NCBI GenBank assembly: GCA_963920635.1
Contig: OY987301.1
Location: 55,496,560-55,560,559 of the forward strand
DNA length: 64,000 nt
Source of the DNA: Pseudeuparius sepicola
Taxonomy: Eukaryota; Arthropoda; Insecta; Coleoptera; Anthribidae
Direction: 5' to 3'
The first letter of the stretch is position 1, and each line of letters starts with the position of its first letter. The notes below the pieces were generated by a model. The model did no database searches and had not been told where the DNA came from. It worked only from the letters and a program-made list of their open reading frames with translations. The position numbers and the translations under genes were made by a program. Below are positions 1 to 10,384 of the stretch, one piece after another.

Positions 1-174
1 GTAAAAGACTAATTGCGAGACACTTAGCACAATTTATTTTTTTATTTTTGAGTTTGTACTTAAATTTGGAACTGCTTAAATTTGCAAACTTTTTGATTTT
101 AAAATTGTGGTTGGGATATTTTTTGAATTTATCTGCGGATATATTTTTTTGACTGTGGTTTCTGAACTTTTGAC
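1..174 (+). other. Gyp-1 untranslated leader
   Basis: AT-rich sequence before the gag start at 175. It matches, with scattered mismatches, the reverse complement of 25,815-25,980, which marks both as the same leader type. No LTR end or primer site is inside the window. Confidence 0.6.
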
Positions 175-570
175 ATGGAGCCAAAACATTTAAAAGAGGG
201 TGAATTAACGTATGAATTAAAAGTTAGGGGAATTGATGCTACTGGAACAGTAGAAGTTAAACGTAAGCGTTTACGGTGTTTTTTACAACAAGAGGCTGCG
301 AATAGGAGTTTTGGGGGTATTGCTAATCCAATTTCTTTTGAGGATGATTTTAAGAAATATTCTGACTCTGCTAAAGATATTACCAAAGTAATCTCTGAAT
401 TTTCGGGTACTAAGGGGGACCAAGCGTGCAGACGCATTGAATCTCGCTTAACTCATTTATCCGGTAGGATCTCACGAATGAATCCTGAGACTCCCGAAGA
501 GCAGGATAAATTGACTAACAAAGGAGTGCGGGGCTGTGTGCACGTATATATAGATGAAAAGGGAAAATAA
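175..570 (+). pseudogene. Gyp-1 gag, N-terminal part
   Basis: An open frame of 131 codons begins at the first ATG after the leader. It is rich in Lys, Arg and Glu. It starts with a short leucine- and charge-patterned segment (about residues 5-40) of the sort found at the N-terminus of gag in many insect gypsy elements. The frame ends at a stop created by the inserted Penelope-like element, whose arm begins at 569. The rest of gag resumes at 1786. What is seen is the open frame and its abrupt end at the repeat edge. The gag identity follows from position and from the gag-pro frame beyond the insertion. Confidence 0.65.
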
Positions 571-829
571 GTGTATTTCCGTGCAAATAATTTAATTAAA
601 AATCATGGTAAAGCGCTTTCGGCTGTTAAGCCATCCTCAGTACCACCTAAAAAAGAAAGTATGACATAAAATAGGGGGTTGGAAAAAGTTAACTGTGGAA
701 AAACTAAATTGTTTTAACGTCATGTCATACTCACTTGTCAAGTGTGTACAGGAAAATTGGAGCATAAAGCATTATACAACAGTAAAAACCATAAATAGAA
801 GGTCACACCAAGTCACATTTTAAAAACTT
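569..829 (-). repeat. Left inverted arm (pLTR-like) of the Penelope-like element
   Basis: Reverse complement of 1525-1785 with very few mismatches, mainly around 642-655 where the left arm reads taccacctaa. It contains the minus-strand hammerhead at 606-645. Its outer edge coincides with the break in Gyp-1 gag. Confidence 0.85.
606..645 (-). ncRNA. Hammerhead ribozyme motif (left arm)
   Basis: Read on the minus strand the parts are: stem I 5' strand TGGTA, core CTGAGGA, one extra U, stem II GGCT-TAAC-AGCC, core GAA, stem III AGC/GCT (self-complementary, no loop), then U17 as the cleavage-site base and stem I 3' strand TACCA. All invariant core positions (CUGANGA, GAAA, UH) are present. The extra base between A9 and stem II is a deviation, though single-base insertions near there occur in some natural hammerheads. 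A loopless stem III is typical of the minimal Penelope/retrozyme hammerheads, which are thought to cleave best as dimers. Activity is not shown. Confidence 0.72.
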
Positions 830-835
830 AAAAGT

Positions 836-896
836 ATGATTAAAAGTATGCAAGTGTTCTCCAACCTTTGGAGAACACTTGCATACTTTTAATCAT
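836..896. repeat. Perfect 27-bp hairpin with 7-nt loop
   Basis: Positions 836-862 are the exact reverse complement of 870-896, around the loop aaccttt. It lies just inside the left arm and has no counterpart by the right arm. It overlaps the start of the short frame at 879. It could be a replication or template-switch scar, or an RNA hairpin. Confidence 0.9.
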
Positions 897-1079
897 AACT
901 TCAGTCCTCACTCCAATTCAAAAATTTTACGCAATGTCACATCAAAGAATTATAACAGACTTGATTTCCTTGAAGATATTCAAATAAACAGAGAATTATC
1001 TAATAATCCAGATTGTTTAAATGTTAAAGTTAATCTTAACAGATCTTTCATTCCTTTACATAGGAGACTCACTCAATGA
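879..1079 (+). pseudogene. Possible Penelope-like protein C-terminal tail
   Basis: Sixty-six codons between the arms. The stretch around residues 18-50 (Lys-Asn-Tyr, then RLDFLEDIQIN, then an Asn-rich turn before a final Ser/Leu/His/Arg tail) resembles the end of GIY-YIG endonuclease domains of Penelope-like proteins. The match is by pattern memory only. The ATG lies inside the 836-896 hairpin, so the start is an accident of truncation. RT and most of the endonuclease are absent. It could also be non-coding. Confidence 0.3.
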
Positions 1080-1524
1080 TGATAAAAACTTTTCTTGGCC
1101 TTCATCTTACAGGGTTGTCATGTTATCTCCTCTTTTCGTGTCGCGTTTTTGGGACTTTGGGGGTCTTTTTGGGCTTATCATGTATACAAACAATTTTTCG
1201 AATTTCTATTTCTATCTAATTTTCATTACCATTAATTAAACATTCATTAATATAAATTCTTAACTTATGAATTAAATCTCTTCAAATCCTTCACATTCAC
1301 TCCTCATAAAATATATTTTTACCCGCCTATGACATTTTGTTTTCAAGTTTAAATCTCGCGCGCTTTTTCGACTGACACCCAGTTCCTTCAACGGGATGTC
1401 GAACAGGTTATGTCTCAAATTTCACTTCCACCTTCCACGATGCATTTGTTACTTCGGCTGGTCTTTTATTTAAATAATTTGGGTAGCTTGGCTGCCCACA
1501 GTTGTACAATTTGTTAGTATTTTA

Positions 1525-1785
1525 AAGTTTTTAAAATGTGACTTGGTGTGACCTTCTATTTATGGTTTTTACTGTTGTATAATGCTTTATGCTCCAATTT
1601 TCCTGTACACACTTGACAAGTGAGTATGACATGACGTTAAAACAATTTAGTTTTTCCACAGTTAACTTTTTCCAACCCCCTATTTTATGTCATACTTTCT
1701 TTTTTAATTGGTACTGAGGATGGCTTAACAGCCGAAAGCGCTTTACCATGATTTTTAATTAAATTATTTGCACGGAAATACACTT
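1525..1785 (+). repeat. Right inverted arm (pLTR-like) of the Penelope-like element
   Basis: Inverted partner of 569-829. It carries the plus-strand hammerhead at 1709-1748. Immediately beyond its outer edge the Gyp-1 gag reading resumes. Confidence 0.85.
1709..1748 (+). ncRNA. Hammerhead ribozyme motif (right arm)
   Basis: The same motif as the left arm, on the plus strand: TGGTA (1709-1713), CTGAGGA (1714-1720), extra T at 1721, GGCT/AGCC stem II (1722-1725 with 1730-1733), GAA (1734-1736), AGC/GCT stem III (1737-1742), T17 at 1743, TACCA (1744-1748). Predicted cleavage falls between 1743 and 1744. Stem I is 5 bp and may continue past a two-base bulge. The core is fully conserved. Confidence 0.72.
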
Positions 1786-3366
1786 CTTTTCTAAATTGAC
1801 TAAGGCAAAAACTGAATTACTAGAAAAAAAATTACCAGTATAGAATTTCAACCCCCAACTCACGTTTCTACCCCAGTAAGAGAACACCATTCCAGTATTG
1901 TCTCGAAACCTTTTGTTAACTTAGCTAAGTGGAATGTAAATTTTTCTGGTACCGATAAAGAGTCGTTAGTAGCTTTTTTAGAGAAGGTTGAGCTTTTGCG
2001 TCATGCTCGAGGTGCTTCGGAAGAAGATTTGTTCGCTTCGGCTTGTGACCTATTCCAGGGGCATGCATGGACGTGGTACCTCAATAATAAAGATAGGGTT
2101 CATTCGTGGGCAGAATTGAGGAAGAAACTCAAAGAAGATTTCTTACCATACCACTATGATAAGGATCTTTTACATGAAATCAGAAATCGAACTCAAGGTT
2201 CTAAAGAACGAGTTACTATTTTTATTTCTTCTGTAGAAGCTTTATTTAAACGTTTAACGAATCCTCCTTCAGAACAAGAGATCATAGACCAAATTAAAAG
2301 AAATTTATTACCTCAGTATCATACCCAATTGGCCTTAGTGGATATCAAAAGCATAGATGAGCTTACCACGTTCTGCAAGCGCTTGGAAGAGTCTTTTTCA
2401 TGGTCAGAACGCTATAGTGCACCTCCCACGAGAGCTTCAGGTTTGTTAGAGCCAGATTTGAGTTGTCTGTCACTTCAGGAGTCGTCTCGTAAAGTTAGTG
2501 TCAATGCAATATCTTCGGTTTTTTGTTGGAACTGTCAAAAATCAGGTCATATTCATAGGGATTGTAGGGCACCGAAAACTAGGTTTTGTTTTGGATGTGG
2601 TAGGCAAGGTACCACCATACCACAATGTTCTAGGTGTAGGCCAAAAAACGGACCAGGCACCAGTGGCAGCCAGTCTACAGCTGTTACTGGTCAAAACGGT
2701 CAAAATGGTCAAAATCCTCCACGTGGCCCAAAACAAAAAAACACCCAATCCCAATCCAACTTCCAACTAAACTCACCTGAGTGGAAGAAATGGCTTAACG
2801 TTCTTAAGAATTTTAATAAGCAAACTTATGTAAGTATAAAAGCCATTTTTATCCAAAAAGACAATGACAACCGTTGCTATCTACCTATCAATATTTTTAA
2901 CGATACTCTTGTAGCACTCAAACATGGTGGCTCAAATTTTTCGATCTTAGGATCCTCAGCTCTTCCGTTACTTAAGAAAAATAACATTAAAGTACATTCA
3001 GACCCCTCAGTTATAGTTGTGTACCCAGATGGTAGTAGGTCTGGTATAAAAGGTTATTGCTATCTCCCATTATCTTTACAAGGCCGTACGAACCGACATA
3101 AAGTTTTAGTAGTTCCACAGGTACAGCATGATTTAATTTTGGGTATGGACTTTTTGAAATCATTTGGATTAAGAGTAGACTACGCTAACTTTTCATACTC
3201 CGTTCCTTCGAATTTTACTAAGTTACCTAACAATTTTTGTAAATTACCATTACAGTTAAAGAGTAGTAAGTGTCAGTATAGTTGTAGTTGTTTGACCAAA
3301 GGTAATCAGAAGTTGAAAATATCCATTCAGTTAATTATTTTTCTTGTACAGAACAAGCATCTTTGA
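1786..3366 (+). pseudogene. Gyp-1 gag (main part) plus aspartic protease
   Basis: After the insertion the gag frame resumes. It needs one base of shift in an A8 run near 1824-1831, then stays open to 3363. Visible parts: the gag capsid-like core (Trp-rich, 1900-2400), two zinc knuckles (CWNCQKSGHIHRDC near 2525 and a C-x2-C...C form near 2588), a Gln/Asn-rich linker, then a retropepsin-like domain ending in DLILGMDFL near 3130. The catalytic D-T/S-G triad is gone: where it should lie (about 2910-2935) the sequence reads LKHGGS. Gag packages the RNA and protease matures the polyprotein, but this copy could not cut. A further frameshift near 3325 is needed to join pol. Confidence 0.85.
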
Positions 3367-3401
3367 ATAGAGTAGTTAATTTATTTAAAAATATTGCCTA
3401 A

Positions 3402-4574
3402 AAAAATAAACTAGGCCTAACCGATTTAATTTCACATAGTATCGATACCGGTAATGCCAAGCCCTTCAAAATAAGACAGTATGCATTATCTCCGGCAATG
3501 CAACAACATCTAAATAAAGAAATCGACGAAATGTCGAAGCTTGGTATTATTGAACCGTCCCAGTCTGCTTGGTCTAGTTCATTATGGCTGGTCACCAAAA
3601 GTTCAGGTGAATATCGAGTTTGTTTTGATGGTAGGAAATTAAATCAAGTTACTGTCAAAGATAGTTATCCATTGCCGTTAATTGATAGTATTTTAAATAA
3701 ATTAAGAGATGCCAAGTTTTTGACTTCGATTGACTTAAGGAAAGCTTTTTACCAAATCCCGTTAGATCCAGCCTCTAGAGCTAAGACTGCTTTCGCTGTA
3801 CATGGTAAAGGAAGTTTTCAATTTAAAGTTATGCCTTTTGGTTTATCCAACTCTCCGCAAACCATGCAAAGATTAATGGATAGGATAATAGGTCCAAGTT
3901 TAGAGCCTTACGCCTTTGTTTACCTTGACGATATCATTGTTGCAACTCCTAATTTTGAGAAGCATATTGAGATTTTGTCCAAAATTTATGACCGATTAAA
4001 AGAAGCTAAATTAACGATTAATGTTCGTAAAAAAGGACAACCGATCAAGTGGACTTTAGCTGCAGAAGCTTTTGCCGAAATTAAAAGACGATTAACAACG
4101 AGTCCTGTCTTAGCTGCACCGTGTTTTGATTTGCCTTTTATAATACAAACAGACGCGAGTAATACCGGTTTAGGAGCTGTTTTGTATCAGAGAATAGACG
4201 GAGCTGAGCGCCCTATAGCTTTTGCTAGTAAAACTTTGAACAAATGTCAACGACAGTATTCCGTTACCGAGAGGGAATGCCTAGCCGTGATATTCGGTAT
4301 AGAACGGTATCGTAGCTACATAGAAGGCACTCATTTTACCATCGAAACAGATCACGCGTCACTTATTTGGCTTAAAAATCTGTCTAATCCAGCTGGCAGA
4401 CTTGCTCGTTGGGCAGTAAAGCTATCACAATTTGATTTTGATATTCAGCATCGTAAAGGTTCCACTATGATAGTAGCAGATGGTCTTTCTCAAAAATTAA
4501 GTTTTGCAATTGGTATCTGTCACTTATCGAAAAGGTTAAAACAAATCCGGACGCCTATTCTACATTTATGGTAA
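3402..4574 (+). pseudogene. Gyp-1 pol: reverse transcriptase and RNase H
   Basis: The frame opens after a stop at 3399. RT motifs appear in order: LGIIEPSQSAWSS, RVCFDGRKLN, SIDLRKAFYQIPL, MPFGLSNSPQTMQRLMD and YLDDIIV (catalytic Asp pair near 3925). About residue 175 the text jumps from the end of the palm (LTINVRKK) straight to the segment before RNase H (GQPIKWT). Roughly 60-70 residues of thumb/connection normally found in gypsy RT are missing, in frame. RNase H follows (QTDASNTGLGAVL, the Glu in TERECLAV, TDHASL). The frame ends at 4574 after a shift near 4510, since integrase continues in another frame. The internal deletion should make RT non-functional. Confidence 0.9.
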
Positions 4575-5796
4575 AAGACAATTTGCTATATAAACATATT
4601 TTTAGTAAAGTACCCTTAGTTAGTAATATCTCAGAATGGAAGTTAGTCGTACCTACTCCGAATCGAAAGGAAATTCTTTCCATGTATCATGATGACTCTA
4701 CCGCAGGACATTTTGGCGTGTCTAAAACTTTAGCACGTATTTTGGAGCTTTATTATTGGCCTAATATCCGCAAGGATGTTTTTAAGTATGTGAGAAAATG
4801 TTCTGTGTGTGGAGCTACTAAAAGTCCTAATGTAGCACAACCAGGCTTAATGGGTGCATATCGTAATATCAACTTTCCTATTCAAATGTTATCTGCAGAT
4901 TTATTGGGACCATATCCAAGATCTAAGTTGGGTAATCAGTACCTTCTCGTGGTTGTAGATTGGTTTACAAAATATGTTTTAATACAACCACTGTTTAAGT
5001 CTACTGTCAGTTCAATTATTAAGTTTATCGAAAACCAGGTATTTTTGATATATGGAGTTCCACAGGTCTTTTGCTGCGATAATGGTAGCCAATTTATAAG
5101 CAAGGAATTTAAAGCTTTAATGGAGAAATATAGAGTACAGAAAATATTTTTTTCAACGCCCGATACCACGCGCAAATAAATCATACGGAGCGTGTAAACA
5201 GAGTTATCGTGACTGCATTAAAAGCGTATATACATGAAAATCATAAAACATGGGATGCAAATATCCATCAAATTGCTCAAGCTATACTCTTATCAAAACA
5301 CGAAATTGCTGATTACGCCCCTGCATTTTTGGTATTTGGCAGAAATATTCCTCTTACCGGTGATTACTACAGCAAAATTTCAGAAAATTCTACTAACATT
5401 CCTGTTATAGAATCCAAAAATCAATTAGTTAACGATGTACAAGAAATGCCAAAGTTATTCGAGGAAGTACGAGCTAAATTAAAGCGAGCTAATGACAGGA
5501 ATGCCAAATATTATAATTTGCGAAAACGTTCTGCTCAATTTCATGTCAGAGACTACGTCTGGAAGAAAAACTTTACTTTGTCTAACGCAGCTAACGACTA
5601 CTCTGCCAAACTGGCACCGAAATATATTCCATGTGTGGTAAATAAGGTATTATCTCCATTAGTTTATAATTTAAAAGATCATTCTGGTAAAGACCTTGGG
5701 AAGTTCCATATTAAAGATTTGAAACCTGATTATAGTGCTGATTATCCAACTGATGGAAGTTCTGATGACTCTGTGTATGAGTCAGCTAATGAATGA
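4512..5796 (+). pseudogene. Gyp-1 integrase
   Basis: The HHCC zinc domain is seen as a His in YHDDSTAGHFG and the CSVCGATK pair (about 4688-4815). The rve core follows with Asp in SADLLGPY (near 4898) and Asp in CCDNGSQF (near 5077). A frameshift near 5160 moves the catalytic Glu (NHTERVNR, about 5185) to another frame, which then stays open to the C-terminal domain (VRDYVWKKNF; K-F-H-I-K-D-L-K-P near 5710) and an acidic Ser-rich tail. Integrase inserts the cDNA copy into the genome; the frameshift kills this one. Length and order are normal for gypsy. No env-like frame follows. Confidence 0.9.
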
Positions 5797-5878
5797 GACC
5801 AGGACTAACCGACTAATGGTTATATTTTTTTGGTGGTGACTAATTTGGACTTAACATCAATTCAAATTAGATCACAAT

Positions 5879-5892
5879 GGGAGAGAGGTGGG
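5879..5892 (+). promoter_or_regulatory. Polypurine tract, Gyp-1
   Basis: The purine run gggagagaggtggg lies 83 bases past the pol stop, where plus-strand priming sites of gypsy elements sit. The base after it should begin the 3' LTR, but no LTR end could be confirmed by a second copy. Confidence 0.5.
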
Positions 5893-7649
5893 CACTTGTT
5901 ATTTTAAAAGCCATAGCATTAGTGAAAGCACTATATCTAATGTCTTATGAGCTAGGTTGCAGAACATCGTGCACCTACATTTGAAGTTTTCTTGTTACAA
6001 CTTCAAGTGTAACCTTAGTCAAAGTTGGTTTGCGCAGTGTGTTTTTTGGTAATATTTTGAGTTTAGTCGAGCTTACCTGGTATAGCTAATTTAGCTTAGT
6101 AAATCATAGGTTAGCTTGTTGTGTTGGATCTTTTATTTTGGCTGACCTTATGATGTATAGCTGACATGGCTTATGACTGGTAGTTTTTTTTAATCTCCTT
6201 TGTTGTTTGATACAACGTTGTTACCTAGGTGACAGCGTCGTGCAATACTTGTCACTTTGGCGTGTGCATTGGGTGAAAGTGTTGTGCAGGAGATTGGAAT
6301 GTACGACCACCATATATACGTTTTTTTGAATGTTTTGGAGATTTGCTCGCTGCGCAATCGAACGGTCTTTGGTCTAAATTTTTTTGAGGTATCTGTAAAT
6401 TTTTGAATTGGTCTTTTTGAGGTTCTCTTTTTTAGATTATTTTTTGCTACTCTTCGAGTAGATATTTTTTCTTCCTGTGAAATTCATGGTATTAGATATT
6501 CCCTTGAATCCTTCTCTTTTTTAGTTTTTATTTTTTAGTTCGAAGCTTTTCTGGACGGGTTTCCTGGTTGATGCTTTTGTATCCCTGAGGGATGATAACA
6601 GTGCACACATGTCTTCGGGCGAATGGCCGTAACTCAGGCAGGAAATTCAGTCAGATTAGTGGGGTTATACCTTCCCACCTTCCTTACCCCTCCTCAAATC
6701 TATACCTAACTTCAATGGACGGATCAGTTTAATTGTCATAGTTCTATCTAAAATTCCTTCTGGATTTCCACTTCTTCTTGGGTCCAGACCCACTCTTTTC
6801 ACAACTGGCATGTGTAACAGACTGGTACCCTCTTGCACATTTTTGGATTTACCTTCTTACCTTCTCTTCTTCACACTATCACTATTCTGTCTCGTTTCTC
6901 TTTCTTTCTCTTATAACGTCTCTGAATTTTTTCTTTTCTATCCCATCATTACTTTACCCTTCCTTCCTCTAATACAGGAGATTTTCCGTGCGGATATCCG
7001 TTGTGCTTGCCTGCATAGGTGGCGGTATTGTTTGGTCTAGTCAAGCCAACAGTATTTGTTTTCTGTCGGCCCGTGGCTGAACTTCGTTTTGTGGTGTGAA
7101 TGTGGGTGTTTGGTCGTTGTACCCTCGGGTTTTGGGGTTGGCGCTTTTGGTGCTCCGCGATAGGTCCCAAAATGTGCCCATTTCTGTGTGGACTTGCACA
7201 CATTTGTGTCACAATTCGTGGGGATGTCACGTTTCTTCGAGGAGTTTTCTTTCTTTCTTTTCTCTTCTCCTCACGTAGTTTAGGTTCTCTTCTAGTTTTA
7301 AGTTTTTGGGGTCACGATTCAAGTTTTTATTGTCAGATTTTTCACACCTCATTAGGTAAATTAAATTATTATGGGTTAACGGGGATATATTTTTTGTTGT
7401 GGATTTCAAAGCATACAGCTTTTTTCAATTTTATCAAGTTTAGCTCAAGTTAGCTTATCAAGAATTTCAGTGATTGACAGTCAAACAAATATTTTACCTG
7501 ACTGAACCACGCCATGTGCTTGCAGTGTACCTTAAGAATTAATTTAAATTTTTTTAGTAAGTTTATCATATAACGTTTCACTATGTAGCAATCTTTCTGT
7601 TTAAATTTTCAAAATTATGTTCGAATTTGCGATGATCTTAATGGAAGTA
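5893..7649. other. Non-coding stretch after Gyp-1, possibly its 3' LTR
   Basis: No convincing gene. The stretch is T-rich on the plus strand, with pyrimidine tracts (6890-6970, 7245-7275). If the tract at 5879-5892 is the Gyp-1 primer, the start of this stretch is 3' LTR, but there is no second copy here to compare. Short frames at 6778-7453 look accidental. Confidence 0.4.
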
Positions 7650-7849
7650 TACAGGGTGTTTTATAATTCAGTTTGACTAGCACATAATGTGTCTTAAGAT
7701 GAATAACATATCTTTCTTCAGTTCTTATTTAAGGTTTAGATAGCACTTGTGTCCGAGAATAAGTAACTTACCCTGAGAAAAATTTCGCGTAGGCTTTGGA
7801 GTGCGGCTAATTCATTAACCGACCTACGGTTATTTTACACCATCCTGTA
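7650..7849. mobile_element. Small MITE with TA target duplication
   Basis: The 200-bp segment opens TACAGGGTGTTTTATAATTC and closes with the imperfect reverse complement (ttattttacaccatcctgta). It is bounded on both sides by TA. That is the layout of Tc1/mariner-type MITEs, which are very common in insects. No coding capacity. Confidence 0.6.
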
Positions 7850-7938
7850 TAATTTTCATTGTTAGATTTCTTTGAATTTACTTAGAAACAATACTCAACT
7901 TGGAGTTTTCGTATTTTTTTGATCGGGTTGGAGAAATG

Positions 7939-8017
7939 TGTAACGGAATTTTTTTGTTATACTCCGTTACTACGTTTTTAAATAATTATTAACAACCTTG
8001 CACACAGGTTTGAGTAC
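7939..8017 (+). repeat. Truncated LTR start (79 bp)
   Basis: Starts TGTAACGGAATTTTTTTGTT and matches the first 79 bases of the solo LTR at 8244 with few differences, then changes abruptly into satellite sequence. It is a second insertion of the same LTR family, cut at its right side. Shared bases at the joint (tac/ac) suggest a microhomology join. Confidence 0.75.
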
Positions 8018-8243
8018 AAACGTGCCTAGACGATGAATTTACTAAAGGATCAGTTAATTACCGAAGCAATTAATTGATCATGGAGTATTATAACGATAGC
8101 ACACCCGAAGGTGCAGGACAAAGCCACTGGTCTTGATCGACAAAGGCTCACGCCACAACTACCGAGACCCGCCATCTACCGTCTCCACGTCGTCGGTTAA
8201 CCAACAGAAAACATTGATAGAAGAAGAAGAGCGATAGTCGACC
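8018..8243 (+). repeat. Partial 296-bp satellite monomer
   Basis: 226 bases matching the satellite at 10,383-12,290, from its acaaacgtgcc segment to the end of the monomer (gcgatagtcgacc). It is in phase with the array on the far side of the solo LTR, so the two pieces were once one array. The ribozyme part of this monomer is missing. Confidence 0.9.
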
Positions 8244-10382
8244 TGTAACGGAATTTTTTTGTTAAAACTCCCTTACTACGTTTTTAAATAATTATTAACA
8301 ACCTTGCACACAGGTTTGAGTACTTTGTTGTGAAATCGCAGGTTCGAATTTGATTCGGTCGAATATCAGTTCACTAAACTTGTTTTGTGATATCGATTTT
8401 TGGTGTGACGTAGTGAATACGAAAACATCCGTTCAGATCCAAGGTACGTTGAACCTTAGAGTACACTGCAGCACATGTGGTAGTTCGTTCGGCTTGGTTC
8501 GCCTAGATCCAGGTTAGCGCTTAGATTCTGGTGGTCTGTTCGGATACTCTGGGTTTGTTCCACTAATCAGTGTCCATCCGTGTACGCAGAATTTTAATTC
8601 AAAGATCCTAACCGTATTATTCAGTGAGACGCTATAAAACCAAGTGTCGGCTGCCACTAGCTCTCTCTATCTTTCCGATCTCCAAGGGACAAGTGTCTGT
8701 CAGGTATAAAAATAACCTCAGGTTTTTCAAGATTCTTTATCTAACTTTATCGCCTGCCTGAGGCTATTTTTTCGATTCTATTATGTGCATTTGTTGTGTA
8801 GATTATTTTTCTGTACCCGACTAACGGTGTATTTTTTCATTTTCATGTGAACGGCCGTCCCGTATTTTGGAATTTTCGAGGTTATAGTTGCCGACCCTTG
8901 GATAGGTCGAGATTGCAGCGTGGCGTGGGAATTTGGCATTTCCACTTTCTTGGAACGAGGCACAGGACAGGAGTGAAGCACACGTTGCAGGTGAGTTTTT
9001 GAAATTATCTTGATATTTTTTTGGTCAAATCCATATTTAAAACTCACCTGCAGCTCACTCCGTTGCACGTGTATTTCTTGGCTAGAGTTAATCTCTACGC
9101 TTTCATAGCACCTTTACCCCAAGAAGTAGACGTAGCTTTCTTTGTCTTTTGCGGTTTTCATTTGAGTTTGTCTTATAGCAGTGCGGCGGTACCATTCACA
9201 TTCAATGCACATAGTGGGCCGATACCTGACGGAGGACCTCTGTTCTTGTAATATCTTTAACGTTTTGAAATAATTCTGGTCAAGTTTGATAACGTATACT
9301 TTTTTTATTAAGTTCACTGAGAGCAGCTTATTTTCATAGCTGATTCTGGCCAATAATTTTCGTGTAATTTCATGCAAATTTAAGTCGTTTTTTTAGAACC
9401 GTGACCTCATATTTTTTATTTCGAACATCTCATTTATCGTTCATTAACTTTGTTTTTGGCTCGCAACTAGTAAATTTGAAGTTGTGATTAGTTGAATATA
9501 AAAAGGGGGGGAAGCGTATTCATGAATAGGCTTTGTTAGTATATATGGAATTTAATTTAGCTATAGTTTCGGACTTGTATAATTTTTTTAAATTTTAAGT
9601 CGTAATTGTTGTTATCTATATTGCTTCTGTAAATAAGTAGTTACAGTGACCCTGCCTATACAGACTATACATATAAAGCTTCTAGCACTGTCTAATTCAC
9701 GTGAAATCTTTTCATGATAACTGCACATGGATCACGGAACATCTAAACGATTGACAAGTCGTTAGGCCCTTCGACATTTGGCAGACCACAAGCTGACGCA
9801 GTAACAGTGGAACTTGGCAAGAAACTGAGCTAGTAAGATCTACGCCACCATCACCATTGTCAGGCTGTTAGGCTTGGTCGCCGTCAAAACTAGGACTTTG
9901 TCGGAGGCCACCACCGAGGCTTGGTCGAAGACGGGTCGTCATTTCCAAGTGCTTAAAATCTCCATGTAAGGTGTTTCTTCGTTTCAAGCGTTCCAAACTT
10001 TAAGTTACACGTGCAGAACTTTATTCACTCAAGAGTTTTTTTTGGACTTTACTACTCGGGTCAGTGTTTACTAAAATTATAACTTTACTTCCTTCTTAAG
10101 CATTTAGTATTTTTGAATTCGAAGTCTGTAATTAATCTAATAAAAAAAAACTGTAAATTCTATATTAATCTTTTCAAATTCAAATTTTCTTTGTAAATCA
10201 TCTAATTTTAGAACTGAAATCAGTTTGCCACTCAAATTTTCAATATCTATTTTTTTATTGTTCAACTACATACTCCAATAAACAACCATTGTAATTGTTT
10301 GCAAAAGTTTGTTTTATTTCAAGTGTTTTAAGTCGAGTCAGTTATAACCGGTTTCGATAGCCGGGCCGAAACTGCCGTTATA
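8244..10382 (+). mobile_element. Solo gypsy-family LTR (2.1 kb) inside the satellite
   Basis: Begins TGTAACGG and ends CGTTATA. It is flanked on both sides by GACC (8240-8243 and 10,383-10,386), the 4-bp duplication typical of gypsy integration, and the satellite continues in phase beyond. The LTR identity is proven by the related copy 41,528-43,345 (minus), which is followed by a primer-binding site. Visible LTR parts: a TATA box (8633-8638), a splice-donor-like CAGGTGAGT near 8989, and AATAAA at 10,277. No internal retrotransposon sequence remains, so it arose by LTR-LTR recombination or inserted as such. Small frames within it (8781-9377) are accidental. Confidence 0.88.
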
Positions 10383-10384
10383 GA

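Larger units (their letters stand above)
569..1785 (+). mobile_element. Penelope-like element fragment with inverted terminal arms and two hammerhead motifs
   Basis: A 1.2-kb insert splits Gyp-1 gag. Its ends are two inverted arms of 261 bp (569-829 and 1525-1785; start and end coordinates sum to 2354 throughout, so there are no net indels). Each arm carries a hammerhead ribozyme motif (606-645 minus, 1709-1748 plus). A short frame inside (879-1079) resembles the C-terminal tail of GIY-YIG Penelope-like proteins. Penelope-like elements are known to have terminal repeats that can be inverted and to carry hammerhead motifs. The assignment rests on that combination. A foldback or retrozyme derivative is the alternative. 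I found no clear target-site duplication. Confidence 0.6.
1..5892 (+). mobile_element. Gyp-1, degenerate Ty3/gypsy retrotransposon (5' LTR outside window)
   Basis: The stretch reads, in gypsy order, leader, gag with zinc knuckles, protease, RT, RNase H, integrase and a polypurine tract. It starts inside the leader, so the 5' LTR and primer site lie left of the window. The element is dead: gag is split by a Penelope-like insertion, the protease active site is lost, RT lacks its thumb/connection part, and there are frameshifts near 1830, 3325, 4510 and 5160. The leader (1-180) is clearly related to the reverse complement of 25,815-25,980, so a second copy of the family lies in the window. The 3' LTR was not defined with confidence. 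Confidence 0.85.

Noticed and set aside
5797..7640. Search for an env-like gene after Gyp-1 pol.
   Set aside because: No frame of sufficient length, signal peptide or transmembrane pattern; frames at 6778-7453 overlap and look random.
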